A stretch of DNA of 64,000 nucleotides from Piper betle (Eukaryota > Streptophyta > Magnoliopsida > Piperales > Piperaceae): NCBI GenBank assembly GCA_033002965.1, contig JAURVB010012651.1:96336-160335 (forward strand), read 5' to 3'. Shown here in pieces: positions 49,961-61,760 of the stretch (the stretch's first letter is position 1; every line of letters starts with the position of its first letter). The translations under genes and the position numbers were made by a program. The notes beneath the pieces are model-generated. The model was not told the origin of the DNA, made no database searches, and worked only from the letters and a program-made list of their open reading frames with translations.

Positions 49961-51454
49961 TCATTCTTTATTTAATGTGATGGAGGACTTCCAAAGTTGC
50001 TCCCCTTCATAGTAGTGTTTCAGTCTACTTCCATTGACTTTAAATGATCGATCCCCATGCTCAGTCCTAATTTCAATTGCACCATGTGGAAAAACTGTTT
50101 GCACAATGTAAGGACCAGACCATCTTGATTTCAATTTTCCTTTGAAAATTTTCAACCTTGAATCATATAACAATACTTTTTGTCCAGGAGAAAATGGTTT
50201 AGAAACAATTCTTTGATCATGCCATGCTTTGGATTTCTCCTTATAGATTTTGGCATTTTCATAAGAAGCTCTCCTAATTTCTTCTAATTCAATAAGTTGT
50301 TGTAGTCTCATTTTTCCACATGCTTCCAAGTCAAAGTTTAATTCCTTAATGGCCCAAAAAGCTTTATGTTCTAATTCTAGGGGAAGATGACAAGCCTTTC
50401 CAAACACTAATCGATAAGGAGACATGCCGATTGGTGTCTTGAAAGCTGTTCTATAAGCCCATAAAGCATCATCTAACCGAATAGACCAATCTTTTCTATT
50501 ACCTTTTACTACCTTTTCTAGAATCTTAAGAATCTCTCGATTGGATACTTCAGCCTGACCGTTAGTTTGTGGATGGTAAGCGGTAGCAACCTTATGTTTC
50601 ACTCCATACTTGGCCAATAAAGCTTCAAATTGCCTATTGCAAAAGTGAGATCCTCCATCACTAATGATTGCTCGAGGTGTACCAAATCTGGTAAATATAT
50701 TCTTCTTTAAAAACTTAACCACCACCTTGGCATCATTTGAAGGTAAGGCCACTGCTTCAACCCATTTAGAAACATAATCTACAGCTAAAAGAATATAAAT
50801 GTTAGAGTTTGATGGAGGAAAAGGACCCATAAAATCTATACCCCATACATCAAATAATTCCACTTCAAGAATAAAGTTGAGAGGCATTTCATTTTTCCTT
50901 GACAAATTTCCAGCCCTTTGACAGCGATCACATCTCTCAATAAAATGTCTTGCATCTTTAAATAGTGTAGGCCAAAATAATCCTGATTGGAGAACTTTCA
51001 TCGCTGTCCTAGTACTTCCAAAGTGCCCGCCGTAATCTGTTGAGTGACAATGATGAAGTATGGACTCCATTTCATCTTCTGGTACACATCTTCTTATCAT
51101 TCCATCAGCACATTGCTTGAAGAGAAGAGGGTCATCCCAAAAGTATGACTTAGCCTCATGAAGAAATCGTTTCTTTTGTTGAAAGTTCAAGTCCGGTGGC
51201 ATCTTCCCACTCACCAAGTAATTTGCTAAATCAGCAAACCATGGGACAACACTACTTTCAATGACCAATATATTTTCATCAGGGAAAATCTCATTCACAG
51301 GTGGATCATCCTTAACATTGTGTGCTTGGCTCAACCGAGAAAGGTGGTCTGCTACAACATTCTCACTTCCTTTCTTGTCTTTAATCTCCACATCAAATTC
51401 CTGCAATAAAAGAACCCAACGGATTAGCCTAGGTTTGCAATCCTTCTTAGACAA
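49961..51454 (-). CDS. Gypsy RNase H end plus complete integrase
   Basis: This is an open frame of 497 residues. It starts within the RNase H tail ([20 protein letters not shown]). The integrase has an HHCC zinc finger ([13 protein letters not shown] ... CDRCQ, about residues 133-180). The DDE core has its Asp residues in WGIDFMGPF and ISDGGSHF and its Glu in [13 protein letters not shown]-terminal beta-barrel part ([20 protein letters not shown]) follows. The core is complete with no stop. It can no longer be made as part of a full polyprotein because RT is deleted upstream. It functions, if at all, only as part of the transposon. Confidence 0.9.
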   Translation of the reverse strand: MSKKDCKPRLIRWVLLLQEFDVEIKDKKGSENVVADHLSRLSQAHNVKDDPPVNEIFPDENILVIESSVVPWFADLANYLVSGKMPPDLNFQQKKRFLHEAKSYFWDDPLLFKQCADGMIRRCVPEDEMESILHHCHSTDYGGHFGSTRTAMKVLQSGLFWPTLFKDARHFIERCDRCQRAGNLSRKNEMPLNFILEVELFDVWGIDFMGPFPPSNSNIYILLAVDYVSKWVEAVALPSNDAKVVVKFLKKNIFTRFGTPRAIISDGGSHFCNRQFEALLAKYGVKHKVATAYHPQTNGQAEVSNREILKILEKVVKGNRKDWSIRLDDALWAYRTAFKTPIGMSPYRLVFGKACHLPLELEHKAFWAIKELNFDLEACGKMRLQQLIELEEIRRASYENAKIYKEKSKAWHDQRIVSKPFSPGQKVLLYDSRLKIFKGKLKSRWSGPYIVQTVFPHGAIEIRTEHGDRSFKVNGSRLKHYYEGEQLWKSSITLNKE

Positions 51455-53063
51455 AAGGTATTAATGGTTCCTTTTCTTCGACCTCATCTACAAGTATTTC
51501 ATCTTTTTCTTTCCCTTTGCTTCCGAGTAAGCTAACCAATGTATTGGGTTCACGTTCGTTGCTTGGCTTATCATCTTTTTCCCTAACTTCATTGGGTTGA
51601 ACTGGTTCTTGTAAAGTAATACCACTCCGGGTTGTTATAGCTTTGCAATGCTCTTGACCATCATTCCTTGGTTGTTCTGGTTGGCTAGGAAGTACACCCT
51701 TGGGTCGCTCACTTGGTTCCTTGTTTAATTGCACCATAACTTGTTGCATAAACTGTTGTTGTTGTTGTTGCTGATTCTGCATAAATTGTTGCATAGTTTG
51801 TTGCATAGTTTGTTGCATGGAATTGAACATTTGGATCAAATCTGGTTGTTGTGTGTTGAAAAGAAAGTGAAGGAGGTCGAGAATGCTGTGATGGTGGTGG
51901 TGGATTAGTGGGAACAGCAGCCGGTTGTGGAGAATTATTCCATGAAAAGTTGGGGTTATTGCGCCAGCCCGCATTGTAGGTGTTGGAATAGGGATTGTTG
52001 TTCCTATTAAAGTTGCCTACATAGTTAACTTGATCTGTTGTACATTGACCTGTAGAATGTCCTTGTCCACACCATTCACACCTTGGCTCCACAGCCTTAA
52101 CATGTCCCTGCATATTAAGATTTTGAACTTGATTAGTTAAAGCACTGACCTGAGCAGATAAAGCAGTAAGTGCATCTAATTCTAAAACTCCGGTAGTCCT
52201 CCTTGGATGCCTTTCTTGTGTGGCATGATGGTTGCTAGGAACCATTAATTCTAGCAATTGGAAAGCTTCATGTGGGCTCTTCCTAAGAAATGATCCATTG
52301 GCCGCCGCATCAACTATGTTCTTTGTTTGCCCCAACAACCCGTTATAGAAAGTTTGGAGTTGCATCCATCTTTCTATACCATGGTTGGGACACTTTTTAA
52401 CAATTCTTTATATCTTTCCCATGCCTCAAAGAGAGACTCACCATCAAACTGCAAAAAAGATAAAATTTCATTACGTAATCTAGCAGTTTTAGAAGGTGGA
52501 AAATATTTTAACAAAAATTTTTCAGATAATTCATCCCAAGTGGTTATTGAATCTAATGATGACAACCATTCTTTCGCACTTCCTATTAATGAGAATGGAA
52601 ATAAGCGAAGGCGGAGAGCATCATCAGAGACACCAGGTTGCTTATACATATCACAAACCGATAGGAAATCCATGATATGCCTATTAGGATTTTCAGTAGG
52701 CAATCCACTAAATTGTCCTATGGTTTGTAACATGTTAAATAAAACTGGTTTAAGCTCGAAGTGGGTCGCATCCACCGGTGGTGCAATAATACTAGGTTGT
52801 AACCCTCTTGCAAGAGGTACAACCCAATCTTGGATTGCCCTATTGTCATCATTAGCTACTGCTACAATCGGTGGAAGTGGAGGCATTTGTTGTTGTTGTG
52901 GGTCCATGGCTTCTTCTTCTATGGCTTCTTGTGCTCTTCTTCCAGCGGCACGCAAGTTTCTCAAAGTCCTTTCAATCTCTGGATCATAAGAAAACAAGGG
53001 TGACCGCACTAATCGATGCATAAACAAATGATAACAAATAAATGATAGCAAGGAAGAAGACAA
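51447..53063 (-). pseudogene. Gypsy gag remnant in three frames
   Basis: 53063-52374 carries the gag N-part and a retrotransposon gag domain (IIAPPVDATHFELKPVL, EWLSSLDSITTWDELSEKFL, YFPPSKTARLRNEI). It stops at 52374; 52365-51709 continues in the next frame with LQTFYNGL and a zinc knuckle CEWCGQGHSTGQC. A further shift leads into 51974-51447, with Gln-rich repeats (QQTMQQTMQQFM) and a Glu/Lys-rich end. The last frame ends seven bases before the RNase H frame, at the deletion join. Confidence 0.88.
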
Positions 53064-53163
53064 TGATATAGTTTTTTTCTTTTCTTTAAATCAGACACTA
53101 AAATCTAAAGATAAAAGAAAACTCTCAAAATTCTAATCCTAAATTAACTTAGAAAATTCGGTC

Positions 53164-53181
53164 TCCCCGGCAACGGCGCCA
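53164..53181 (-). other. Primer-binding site for tRNA-Asp
   Basis: The plus strand reads tccccggcaacggcgcca, equal to the 3' end of plant tRNA-Asp with CCA. On the minus strand this is the primer-binding site, six bases inside the 5' LTR. It is diagnostic of Tat/Athila-type gypsy elements. Confidence 0.9.
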
Positions 53182-53187
53182 AAAACT

Positions 53188-54344
53188 TGTTCGAATATTT
53201 TCAGTGACATGCAAGTATACACGGTCGAAACAAGTAATATAATGATAAATTAGAGTATCGTCCCACAGGGAGATGAATTTCCTTAAATTAATTAAAGAAA
53301 ATAAAATTAAGAACAAAACAAAAATAACTGACTTAACTAAATCTAAGTAATAACTTTAAATTAAAAGCGAAGTTAAAATTATAAAACTCGTTCTAGAGTC
53401 GAATTTCCCTTAACATGAATTTAATCTTCATCAAATCTTACTCTTATCTTTTATTCCCTCAGATTGTCGATCTAGGATAATTATATGACATGGTGGCTCC
53501 CGCTCCTTCATGCTTCTATTATTTTGCCTCAATTTCTACCTCCCGGTGATAATTGATTAATCAACAAAATAATGCATTAAGAATTGCCTTACAATCGCAT
53601 ACGGTGTTGTGTATCTTCCGACCACAACGACAAACAAGTCAAAAGACTCGTCGTATGATGAATTATCAATGACTAATCTAATTAATTTCTCCCGAAATCT
53701 AATTAAACCTCATGATCTAAGAAATAGGTGATCAATCTATTCTTAGCATTAAGAACATGATAATTCAAACAATCCGATTGAATAAAAGAGTAAGAGCTTG
53801 AAATAAATTCAATTAAATCATGTTAAGTTCCATTCTTCTCTAGAACGAAATAAAAGACTACTCCATAATAAAAATAGAAAACAATATAAAGAAGAAACTA
53901 ATTTTTATTATGAAAAGAAAAAGAAATTACAAAAACTAAAACTACTACTTTCACTACACTCTGAAGCCAAGAGATGAGATATGATCAACAACAAATGACC
54001 ACCCCTTTATATAGAAGTGGAGATACAAGAATTCGAAGAGGGTGTTCACAAATCGACGTAATCTAATTAATTATAATGTCCCTTCAAGTTTCCAACTGTT
54101 CGACTCCATTGAACACCATAAATTGTAGCCATTGGGTGGGGCCAAGTGTCATGACCAATCAATTCCAAAGCTTAATTTATTCATCTTTTTCTACATTGAA
54201 ACATCAAAATTAAGCATATCTAATAAAATATTAATTAACTAGAATATAATGAAAAATATCACTAAATTAATAATGTTTATACCCGAGAAGTACAAAATCA
54301 TATTAAAAACATGGGTAAATATTATATATTTTAAACACTTAACA
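53188..54344 (-). repeat. 5' LTR of the gypsy element
   Basis: On the minus strand it starts TGTTAAGTG at 54344 and ends CGAACA at 53188. It shares 726 bp with the truncated 3' LTR. Confidence 0.92.
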
Positions 54345-55280
54345 GAGGGGAAGGGGTTATGGAGGGTTGCTAGAGGTCGCTTCCGGAGTTGGTGGCCAAT
54401 GGCGACGCATGCACGGCGGCAGTAGTGGGCGGCCGTAGTGGGCGGCCATGAGTGGAACCGGGGAGAAATGGGAGGGAGAGATGGATGGAATGGAGGCATG
54501 GCTGAGGTGGTGGTGACGGCCCTGGCCTGCGGTGGTGCTGGCCGACTTCAGTGTGGCCGGCGGCAAGGTCGTCGTTGGTGGGGATGACAACAAGGGAGGG
54601 GGAAATAGAGTCGTCGGGGAATAAGATGGATTGGGTCAATGGTAGTTTTGTAATAAAAACTTGACTCGCTCCTTATTCAAGTCAATATTACAAAATAAAT
54701 TTAAAAAATATAAAACAAATATGATAAAATACAAAACAAAATAACGTGTGCTTAATAAAATAAAATAACATGTTCTATACTTATTAACCCACCTAAAAAA
54801 ATACATAACGCGTCCTAACACGGTAAACGGCCTAACTTGATTGAGTTGCAGGTTTTCACCAGATTGAGTTCAAGGTTTGAGGCTCATTCAACCTTATTGC
54901 ATCAATTCCTACTTATAAAGTCACTTTTATGACACGAGTCAGTTTTGACTTAGAACGGTTTCGATCCGAACTTTCTGTCCATGTGTATATTACATATACC
55001 CATAGGTGGGTCTCACTAGACCTCGAGTTGTTAGAGCTACAGATCATGTCATGCGACAAGATCTGAGCCATCCACATCAGCCCTAGTCAGAGTCCTATTC
55101 ACCTGTTTGTGTCTGTGGTCATGCCCGAGCTCGTGTCTATGTCTAGCTACCTAGCCCAACATTGTTACTTGACTCGGCGAAGTAAACTCGGCTCAACTTG
55201 ATCTACTCACCGGGTTCGGTTCAGTTCATCTCATTTTTAGCAGTTTTCGGGCGTTTTTCGACCATTTTTGGTAATTTGAA
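54345..55280. repeat. Remnants of the dispersed repeat next to the gypsy element
   Basis: 54640-54830 matches 42360-42540 and the inverse of 38480-38700, so the gypsy element probably landed in or next to a copy of the same family. 54350-54600 is GC-rich and gives Pro/His-rich frames on the minus strand without any domain. Confidence 0.5.
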
Positions 55281-55339
55281 AACCCCTACATTAGTTTAAA
55301 TATATATTCACATTATTTAGTATATGTTGATGTTATGAG

Positions 55340-55860
55340 TGTTTTATATATTTATCTATTTATTTATTTATTTATTCATTATTGTTTATTTATTTTTATA
55401 CCTTTATCGTATATGATGAATGTTTGCACGATTATTTTTTATTATTACTATTATATTTACTTATGAATATTAGTCTTAATATGTTTACTAAGTTGTATTT
55501 ATTTATTTATTTATTTGTTCTTTACATGTCTGTTATTATTTATTTGTATTTAATTACGCATACCGTATTGGATAACTATAATAATATTATTATTATTCAA
55601 GAGTAATTAAAATTAAATATTTATTTATTTATTTATAGAATATTATTTGTTTAATTATTTATATATTTAGTAACACAAGTAAACAAGAGTATATGTGATA
55701 TTTACTCGTGCTTAGTCGTGTATTTATATAGCATAATTATATTATTACTTTTATGATCAAAGTATTATTATTTTCATATACTTATTACTTATCTATTTAT
55801 TTATGAGTGTATTTATTTATTTATTTATTATTTTATTAGTTATTTCTTTTAGAATGTCTC
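55340..55860 (+). repeat. TTTA-rich microsatellite-like block
   Basis: Repeated runs of (ttta)n, for example at 55358-55380, 55497-55518, 55618-55638 and 55806-55830, with AT-rich sequence between. The 74-codon frame at 55382 comes from this composition. Confidence 0.85.
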
Positions 55861-56524
55861 GATTTACGTGTTTGATGTTTAGTTGTAGGTTTATTTAGGA
55901 GTGTCTTATTTATTAGGATGTATTGACGATGTGAGGACACATCACGAGCATCCATCGTATAGAGATATTAGTATTTTACTTTGCAATGGGTTTAGATGTA
56001 GGTTACGAAGTCCGTCAAGGTCGGCTTTATGACATAGATTCTGCCTCCGGCGCTCGTCGGTTCACCGCCCAGGCCGTTTCCGCCTCCGACATCTAGCAAG
56101 AGTGAGTTCTGGATTCCCACTGTTAGAAAGAGACAATGTATTTGTGTTAATTTGCTGATTGAACTATTGGAACTAGATATCATGTGTTATTTTGTGTATT
56201 TTATTGTTGAAAAGGGAGTTTTTTCCCGTGAATGTTAATGATGAATTAGTTATTATGGTGTCATGTAGTCTATGATAGTGTGTTGTTAATCTTCTTGTTG
56301 AAAAGAGACAGTTTTTTCCCGTGAATGTTAATATGTTGATGAGTTAGTTGTTTTAGTTATGATATTGTAGAAAAGAGACATTCTAATTCGTTTAGTATGT
56401 TGAAGAGTTATTTCTTATTGTGCTATGCTGATCATGGTAGTTTTTCGTTTATGCTATTGTTAAAATTTTTGTATGAGCTTTTGTTTGCTGTTCATTATCT
56501 GTTTCCAAGACTCCTTGTTTGTAG
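55861..56524. other. Region upstream of the methylthiotransferase pseudogene
   Basis: A GC-rich patch at 55986-56100 can be read as a 37-codon frame (MGLDVGYEVRQG...) on the plus strand. It could be a worn first exon of the pseudogene, but no match is visible. 56200-56400 contains near-repeats of 'gttttttcccgtgaatgttaa'. Confidence 0.4.
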
Positions 56525-58557
56525 ACATATCCGATAAACGTTGCCTAACAGAGTGTCATGGATGATTGAAAGTGTTCTGCCTGCCATGAAATAGGCTGGC
56601 TATTCATACCTGGGCAATGTGCTATCAGATATGGTCAAAGTTCCTGAAAAGGAAGAAGTTATTTTTATCAATACATGTGCTATCAGAGATAATGCCGAAC
56701 AAAAGGTATGGCAGAGGTTGAACTATTTTTGGTTTCTCAAGCGACACTGGAAGAGCAATGTGGCCATTGGGAGGTCAGAATCAAAACACCCCCAAAAGTG
56801 GTTGTCCTAGGATGCATGGCCGAGCGATTAAAGGATAAAATACTGGATGCCGATAAGATGGTTGATGTCGTATGCGGCCCTGATGCTTATCGAGACCTAT
56901 CCTTGTTTATTAGAAGAGGTCGACTCTGGTCAGAAAGGGATGAATACACTTCTTTCTCTTGAAGAAACATATGCTGATATAACACCAGTTAGAATTTCCA
57001 CCAATTCTGTCACTGCATTTGTTTCCATCATGCGGGGCTGTAATAATATGTTCCTTTTGCATTGTACCCCATACAAGGGGAAGGGAGAGATCACATCCCA
57101 TGGATTCAATTGTAGGAGAGGTCGGTGAGCTTTGGAAACAAGGAGTGAAAGAAGTTATGCTATTGGGTCAGAATGTCAACAGCTATAATGATGCTTCAGG
57201 ATTTGATAATGAAGTTAAACCCGCCTACAATTGGAAGTACAGTGAAGAGTTTTCCAGCATGTGTAAAGTGAAAAAGGTCGGATTGAGGTTTTCTGATTTA
57301 TTGGACCTCCTTTCCATGGAGTTTCCTGACATGAGATTCCGGTTCACATCTCCACATCCCAAGGATTTTCCAGATAACTTGTTATTCATTATGCGTGACA
57401 GGTATAACGTCTGTAAGTGGATTCACTTGCCAGCTCAATCTGGGAACTCTGGTGTTCTTGATAGGATGAGACGTGGTTACACGAGAGAAGCTTATTTAGA
57501 CCTTGTACGCAAAATAAGAGACATTCTTCCTGACGTGGGCCTCAGCAGTGACTTCATTTGTGGTATGGACTTCTTTTTAATTTCTTTTAGGACTCTCTAT
57601 GTTTATCTTTGTTTGATTCTATACTTCATCTGGTCCTTTCATGGACCTTTACCACATCCAATGCATCCATTTATAAGTAATCTTCTTACTATAGTGCTTT
57701 TGTGTTGTACAAAAAAAATTCCTACAATTATGAGATATTTATTGGTATTAGGTGAATGACATGAACAATTCATTTCTGCAGTTTTTAATGTAAAATTCAG
57801 CTGGTGAGTTACCATGTAATATTTTGGTTGCACACTCATGGCTTATCAGCGGATGTCTCCTAAAATAAATGTGAAACTTGCTAGAAAATGATAGTTTCTG
57901 GATTACATTGAAACCTTGTATCTGTATATGAGGTACCTTAGTTGTTTACCGGCCTATCTATCCGAGTTCATACTATCCATACTGTAAGATTGTTCATTCA
58001 CATGGACATATAATCATTGATGATTTCTGTCCCTGTGCAGGTTTCTGTGGTGAAACAGAGGATGACCACAAGGATACATTAAGCCTTGTGAAGATGGTTG
58101 GTTATGACATGGCCTACATGTTTGCTTATAGTGTGAGAGAAAAACTCATGCACATCGAAACTATGTTGATGATGTTCCTGAAGAGGTTAAGCAAAGGAGG
58201 CTAACTGAACTGTATAGAAGCTTTTCGAGAATCAACGGGTCAGTGTTATGATGCTCAGGTTGGAAGCATTCAACTTGTGTTAGTTGAGGGACCCAACAAG
58301 AGAACTCCTGAAACAGAGTTGATTGGGAAGAGTGACAGAGGTCATAGAGTCAGCTTTATTAATACTCCTATTCCACCTCGTTTGGGATTTGATCTTGATG
58401 AAAATGCTTGCCGGAAACCTGATGTTGGTGATTTTGTTGAAGTAAGAATTACAAAGTCAACCCGAGCTTCATTGTATGGAGAGGCACTTGCTTTAACAAC
58501 TTTAAGCACTTTCCACAAGAAACATGATGTCGCAAGTGTTGCCTCTGCAGTTTCTTA
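56525..58557 (+). pseudogene. CDK5RAP1/MiaB-type tRNA methylthiotransferase pseudogene
   Basis: Family members are radical-SAM enzymes that add a methylthio group to i6A37 of tRNA in organelles. Visible parts: [19 protein letters not shown] (UPF0004 domain), [43 protein letters not shown] then [58 protein letters not shown], and a TRAM tail ([13 protein letters not shown]). One intron remains (57563-58040, GT-AG). Breaks: stops near 56540-56590; shifts near 56785 and 56905; a 2-base loss near 57050 inside the CxxxCxxC motif; and further shifts near 58145 and 58212. The cluster cannot be made, so it is non-functional. The C-terminal 93 codons (58277-58558) remain open. Confidence 0.92.
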
Positions 58558-59584
58558 AACACGATAGTTGTGATTAATTTGCCTCAGGACAATGATGTAT
58601 CAATTCTTGCAGATGCCATTGATGCTTATGAAGAAAAGTCAGGCGTAACTTTGCATATGTGTCACTGTTCCCTAAGGATAAAGTTGATTGACATCGAAGA
58701 TTGTCATGGAACCAAGGAGAATATATGAGCCCTAAAAAGAACTGGTTTAAAGAAGGCAATGCTGATAGTGTACTCCATATGGACAGTTAAAGACTTTTCA
58801 GTGGCTGGTCATGCAAGATGTCTCTTTGATCAAGCTTTTACAGGACCTTTGTTAAAATTGGTTTTGAAGATATTATACTTTGGTATACTTCTACATGGAA
58901 GGGAAAATTACCTGAATAAACAGTCCTTCGACAAGCTTCTCTCATGTGGTCCAACTTTTTATTGGAAAGGGCCAGTCAATGTTCATTTCCTGTTTTTCGC
59001 CTTCATGTTTTGGAATTCATCTTGTTCTAGTTGCCTTCTTGTCAGCCATGAAGATTTCAGGTACATGGAGGTTTTCTTTCTATAATGAGAAATTTAAGCA
59101 TTATATTGTTGCTGCGGCTGCTGTTGGAATGTCCTCGAGTTGCTGGAGTTACTACTCGTCCATTAATTGATTTCTATTATTGATTCTGGTAATCATTACT
59201 TATGGCTAGCAGCTCCGAATGACCTCAAAATTCTCACTGCCTGGTCATGAACCAGGATGCTGGCTAGCCTAGCTTATCATGCTACACTAATAGCATTTTG
59301 TTCCATTTACTGTTAATGATTTCAATCCTCTTATTTCATGATCATCATTTCTCATGATAATTATTGAGAAAGCATTGAGATTTTAAGTTATTTTCAAGGG
59401 CCTGGCCTATGCTCATTGATAAATTGGCGTATGAAATGCCTAGAAAGCAATGCCATGACTTGATCGATCTGTGAAATCATCTCTAGGACCAGTGAACATC
59501 TTGTCCATTGACAAAAGACAACATTATACATAGTTATCTTGGAGACTATATTTTCATGTATGAATATGAGTCGAGACTGATCCT
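58558..59584. other. Unassigned DNA between the pseudogene and the P450 exons
   Basis: Open frames at 58759-59170 (up to 108 codons) contain hydrophobic stretches such as FAFMFWNSSCSSCLL and HYIVAAAAVGM, but I do not recognise a family. It may be worn 3' gene sequence. Nothing else is supported. Confidence 0.4.
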
Positions 59585-59931
59585 CACGTTGATGTTGGTA
59601 AGACTTGTATTGGCATTTTTTTCTCATTTTAACAGTAGGAAAGTAAACAATACTGTCCTCTTCAGAGATCCATCTGTCCAACACAGGTGAACCAATTAGG
59701 AAAAATGTTACCTTATCTCTAATAATTTGTTGGCATTTATCTGATTATTAAGTTGTTAAAACAAAAAATCGTAAATGATTGAAAACTTGAAAGCTTGTTT
59801 ACTTACCTGAAACTAGTGACAAAATGATGTAGAAAAATGGAGACTTCTAGCCTTGCAAGCTCCAGACCAGGGCAAAGCCTCTGCTCTCCACCAAAGGGCA
59901 TGAATTTGTTGAGGCTTCCTGCATCCTTTAC
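59585..59931 (-). pseudogene. Last two exons of a CYP90-like cytochrome P450
   Basis: Exon 59931-59807 encodes [30 protein letters not shown] and [10 protein letters not shown], the heme-binding loop with its Cys ligand. It ends at a GTAAGT donor. The final exon, about 59678-59585, encodes WISEEDSIVYFPTVKMRKK. A net +1 shift in an A7 run precedes MPIQVLPTST and a stop. The FPTVKM end and [12 protein letters not shown] loop resemble CYP90C/D enzymes, which act in brassinosteroid synthesis on the ER. Odd point: the third Gly of FGGG is Glu ([10 protein letters not shown]). Upstream exons are cut off from these by the copia element at 60000 onward and lie beyond the window, if present. Confidence 0.75.
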
Positions 59932-59999
59932 CTGTTCATAAGCATTGTGTAATTCCATCAAAGAAAACAGAACCAAATTTAGTTTTCATCTCTGAGAAA

Positions 60000-60622
60000 T
60001 GTTGAGAAAAATCCCCTAAATTGGAGATCAACAATAGCCGAACACACAATTTTCGGGAAAATAATACCTGAGAAATAAAATAAAACAAAAAACCAAAAGA
60101 ACACGGAGATTTAACGTGGAAAACCCCTCCTTCAATCGAAGTCAAAAACCACGGGCAACCTTCGAGCAATTCAACTACTTCAAGTAAAGAGTTACAGTCA
60201 TCAAATATATAGCGATCTACAAGAAAGGTTCTCACACACCCTACACTATTGAGATTATAAGATTTTTCTCTCTCTCCAATACTCCGTATAAGATAAACTT
60301 GTGAATATTTTTTCCACTCTTCTTTTATCTCTATATCTCTCTCTATCTCTTTTTCTTGTCTTTTCTTACTAGCATTGTCTTTTTCTGGAATATGAGGCAA
60401 ATAAGATCCATATTTATAGAGATAGTTCGAAGCTCTTCATCTCCCCGTAGGAAAAACTAACAGACACTTCTGTTGATGTTCCGATATTGCTTTGAGACCC
60501 TTCAACCTCTATGGAAAAACTAACAGTCGCCACTTTGTTGATGTTACCGAGATTCCTTTAGTATTCCGAGTGTGACGATGGGCTACGCATCATTAATAAT
60601 TTCATAGTAACAAATATTAACA
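60000..60622 (-). repeat. 3' LTR of the minus-strand copia element
   Basis: Begins TGTTAATATTTG at 60622 and ends in CA at 60000-60001. It includes a CT-rich stretch (tctctctatctctttttctt) near 60330-60350. The partner LTR is not in the window. Confidence 0.8.
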
Positions 60623-60639
60623 ATCTCCCACTTGGAGTC

Positions 60640-61760
60640 CGATTGGAACACACCAGTCCAAACTCTTCCTCCACTTGTTCGTTGTATGAGTCCACCATGC
60701 ATGTTAGTGCAAGTTCGCCAAAGTTGAGCAAAAACTCAACTTTTTTCCATCCACCGGTTTTAGTCAACATATCCGCCGGATTGTTTTTTCCATCTATCTT
60801 CACCAACTTAAATTTACGTTCTTCTAACAAGATCTAATAAAATGATACCTTAGCCGAATATGTTTGGTCCTAGAATGAAATGCCGAGTTCTTAGCTAAAT
60901 GGATTGCACTTTGACTATCACTGTACAACCTGCAATCAACACCAACTAAAACCTAACTCATTCATTAAGTTTTTAATCCAAATATATTCCTTGCCTTGCA
61001 TTTAGCAGCACATACTAAACCTCGGAGTTGACGACGAAGCAATATCTTTTGCAATTTGGAAACCCAACTCACCGCGGTTCCACCAACTGTAAAGATGTAT
61101 CCGGATGTACTCCTGCCATTGTCTCTATTTCAGGCATGGTCCGAGTCCACATAACCTTTCACATCAATATTATCACCCCCAAAATACAAACATTCGAAGT
61201 TCCTTTCAAGTACCTGAAAATCCAGGCTCGCGCACTCCAGTGTTCTTTCCTGGGTTCATCATGAATGCAGCACCACTTCTCCCACTTGCATGTGCAATAT
61301 CTGGTCTTGTACTCACCCTTGGCATACATAAGACTTCCAATAGCTGAAGCATAAGGCACTTTTTTCGTATGAACTTTATCCTCCTCCTCTTAGCACCTTG
61401 TTCTTTGGACAATTGGAAACCTGCAAGAGTAGTATTTACTCGACTTGCATTCATTCATCTGAATCTCTCAAGAACTTTCTTCACATACCCTTCTTGAGAT
61501 AACCACCCTTCTTGTTCTTCTTGTCCTCCGGGTAATTTGCATCCCAAGAAGTTGTTTTGCTTCACCCAAATCCTTCATGGAAAAACTCTTGGCTAACCTC
61601 ATCTTGAGATTAACAATTTTCTCCATACAAGTCACAACAAGCATGTCATCATACAAAGTTAAAATAATGTAATCCCCATCATTAAACTTTTGTAGATATA
61701 CACAGTGGTCTGAATTGCTCCTAGCAAATCCATTCATCTAACATAAACTTGTCAGATTTC
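60640..61760 (-). pseudogene. Copia RNase H and reverse transcriptase remnants
   Basis: 60830-60640 holds the RNase H tail (LEERKFKLVKIDGKNNPADM then LTKT). 61359-61159 holds YASAIGSLMYAK and WIFRYLKGTSN. 61737-61468 holds RT with NSDHCVYLQKF, a damaged YVDD (LYDDMLV, Val lost), and FSMKDLGEAKQLLGM. Stops and shifts lie between all pieces. Confidence 0.85.

Larger units (their letters stand above)
47697..54344 (-). mobile_element. Ty3/gypsy (Tat/Athila type) element with large internal deletion
   Basis: The element reads on the minus strand. The 5' LTR is 54344-53188 (1,157 bp, TGTTAAG...AACA). The primer-binding site is at 53181-53164, complementary to tRNA-Asp. Gag follows, then a direct join to the last part of RNase H and integrase. 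The polypurine tract is at 48450-48437. The 3' LTR keeps only 48436-47697 (740 bp) and lacks its last 417 bp, so no target duplication can be checked. Gene order, the tRNA-Asp primer and the long LTR fit the Tat/Athila branch. Protease, reverse transcriptase and most of RNase H are missing at the junction near 51450. Confidence 0.9.

Noticed and set aside
54239..54639. Pro/His/Thr-rich minus-strand frames
   Set aside because: Low-complexity translation of a GC-rich repeat remnant with no domain.
56525..58557. Bacterial gene transfer for the MiaB-like sequence
   Set aside because: It has a GT-AG intron and plant-type family features (CDK5RAP1 form), so it is a normal eukaryotic gene copy that decayed.
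58759..59170. Membrane protein gene
   Set aside because: Hydrophobic frames overlap in two phases, lack any recognised family pattern and lie in pseudogene-flanking DNA.
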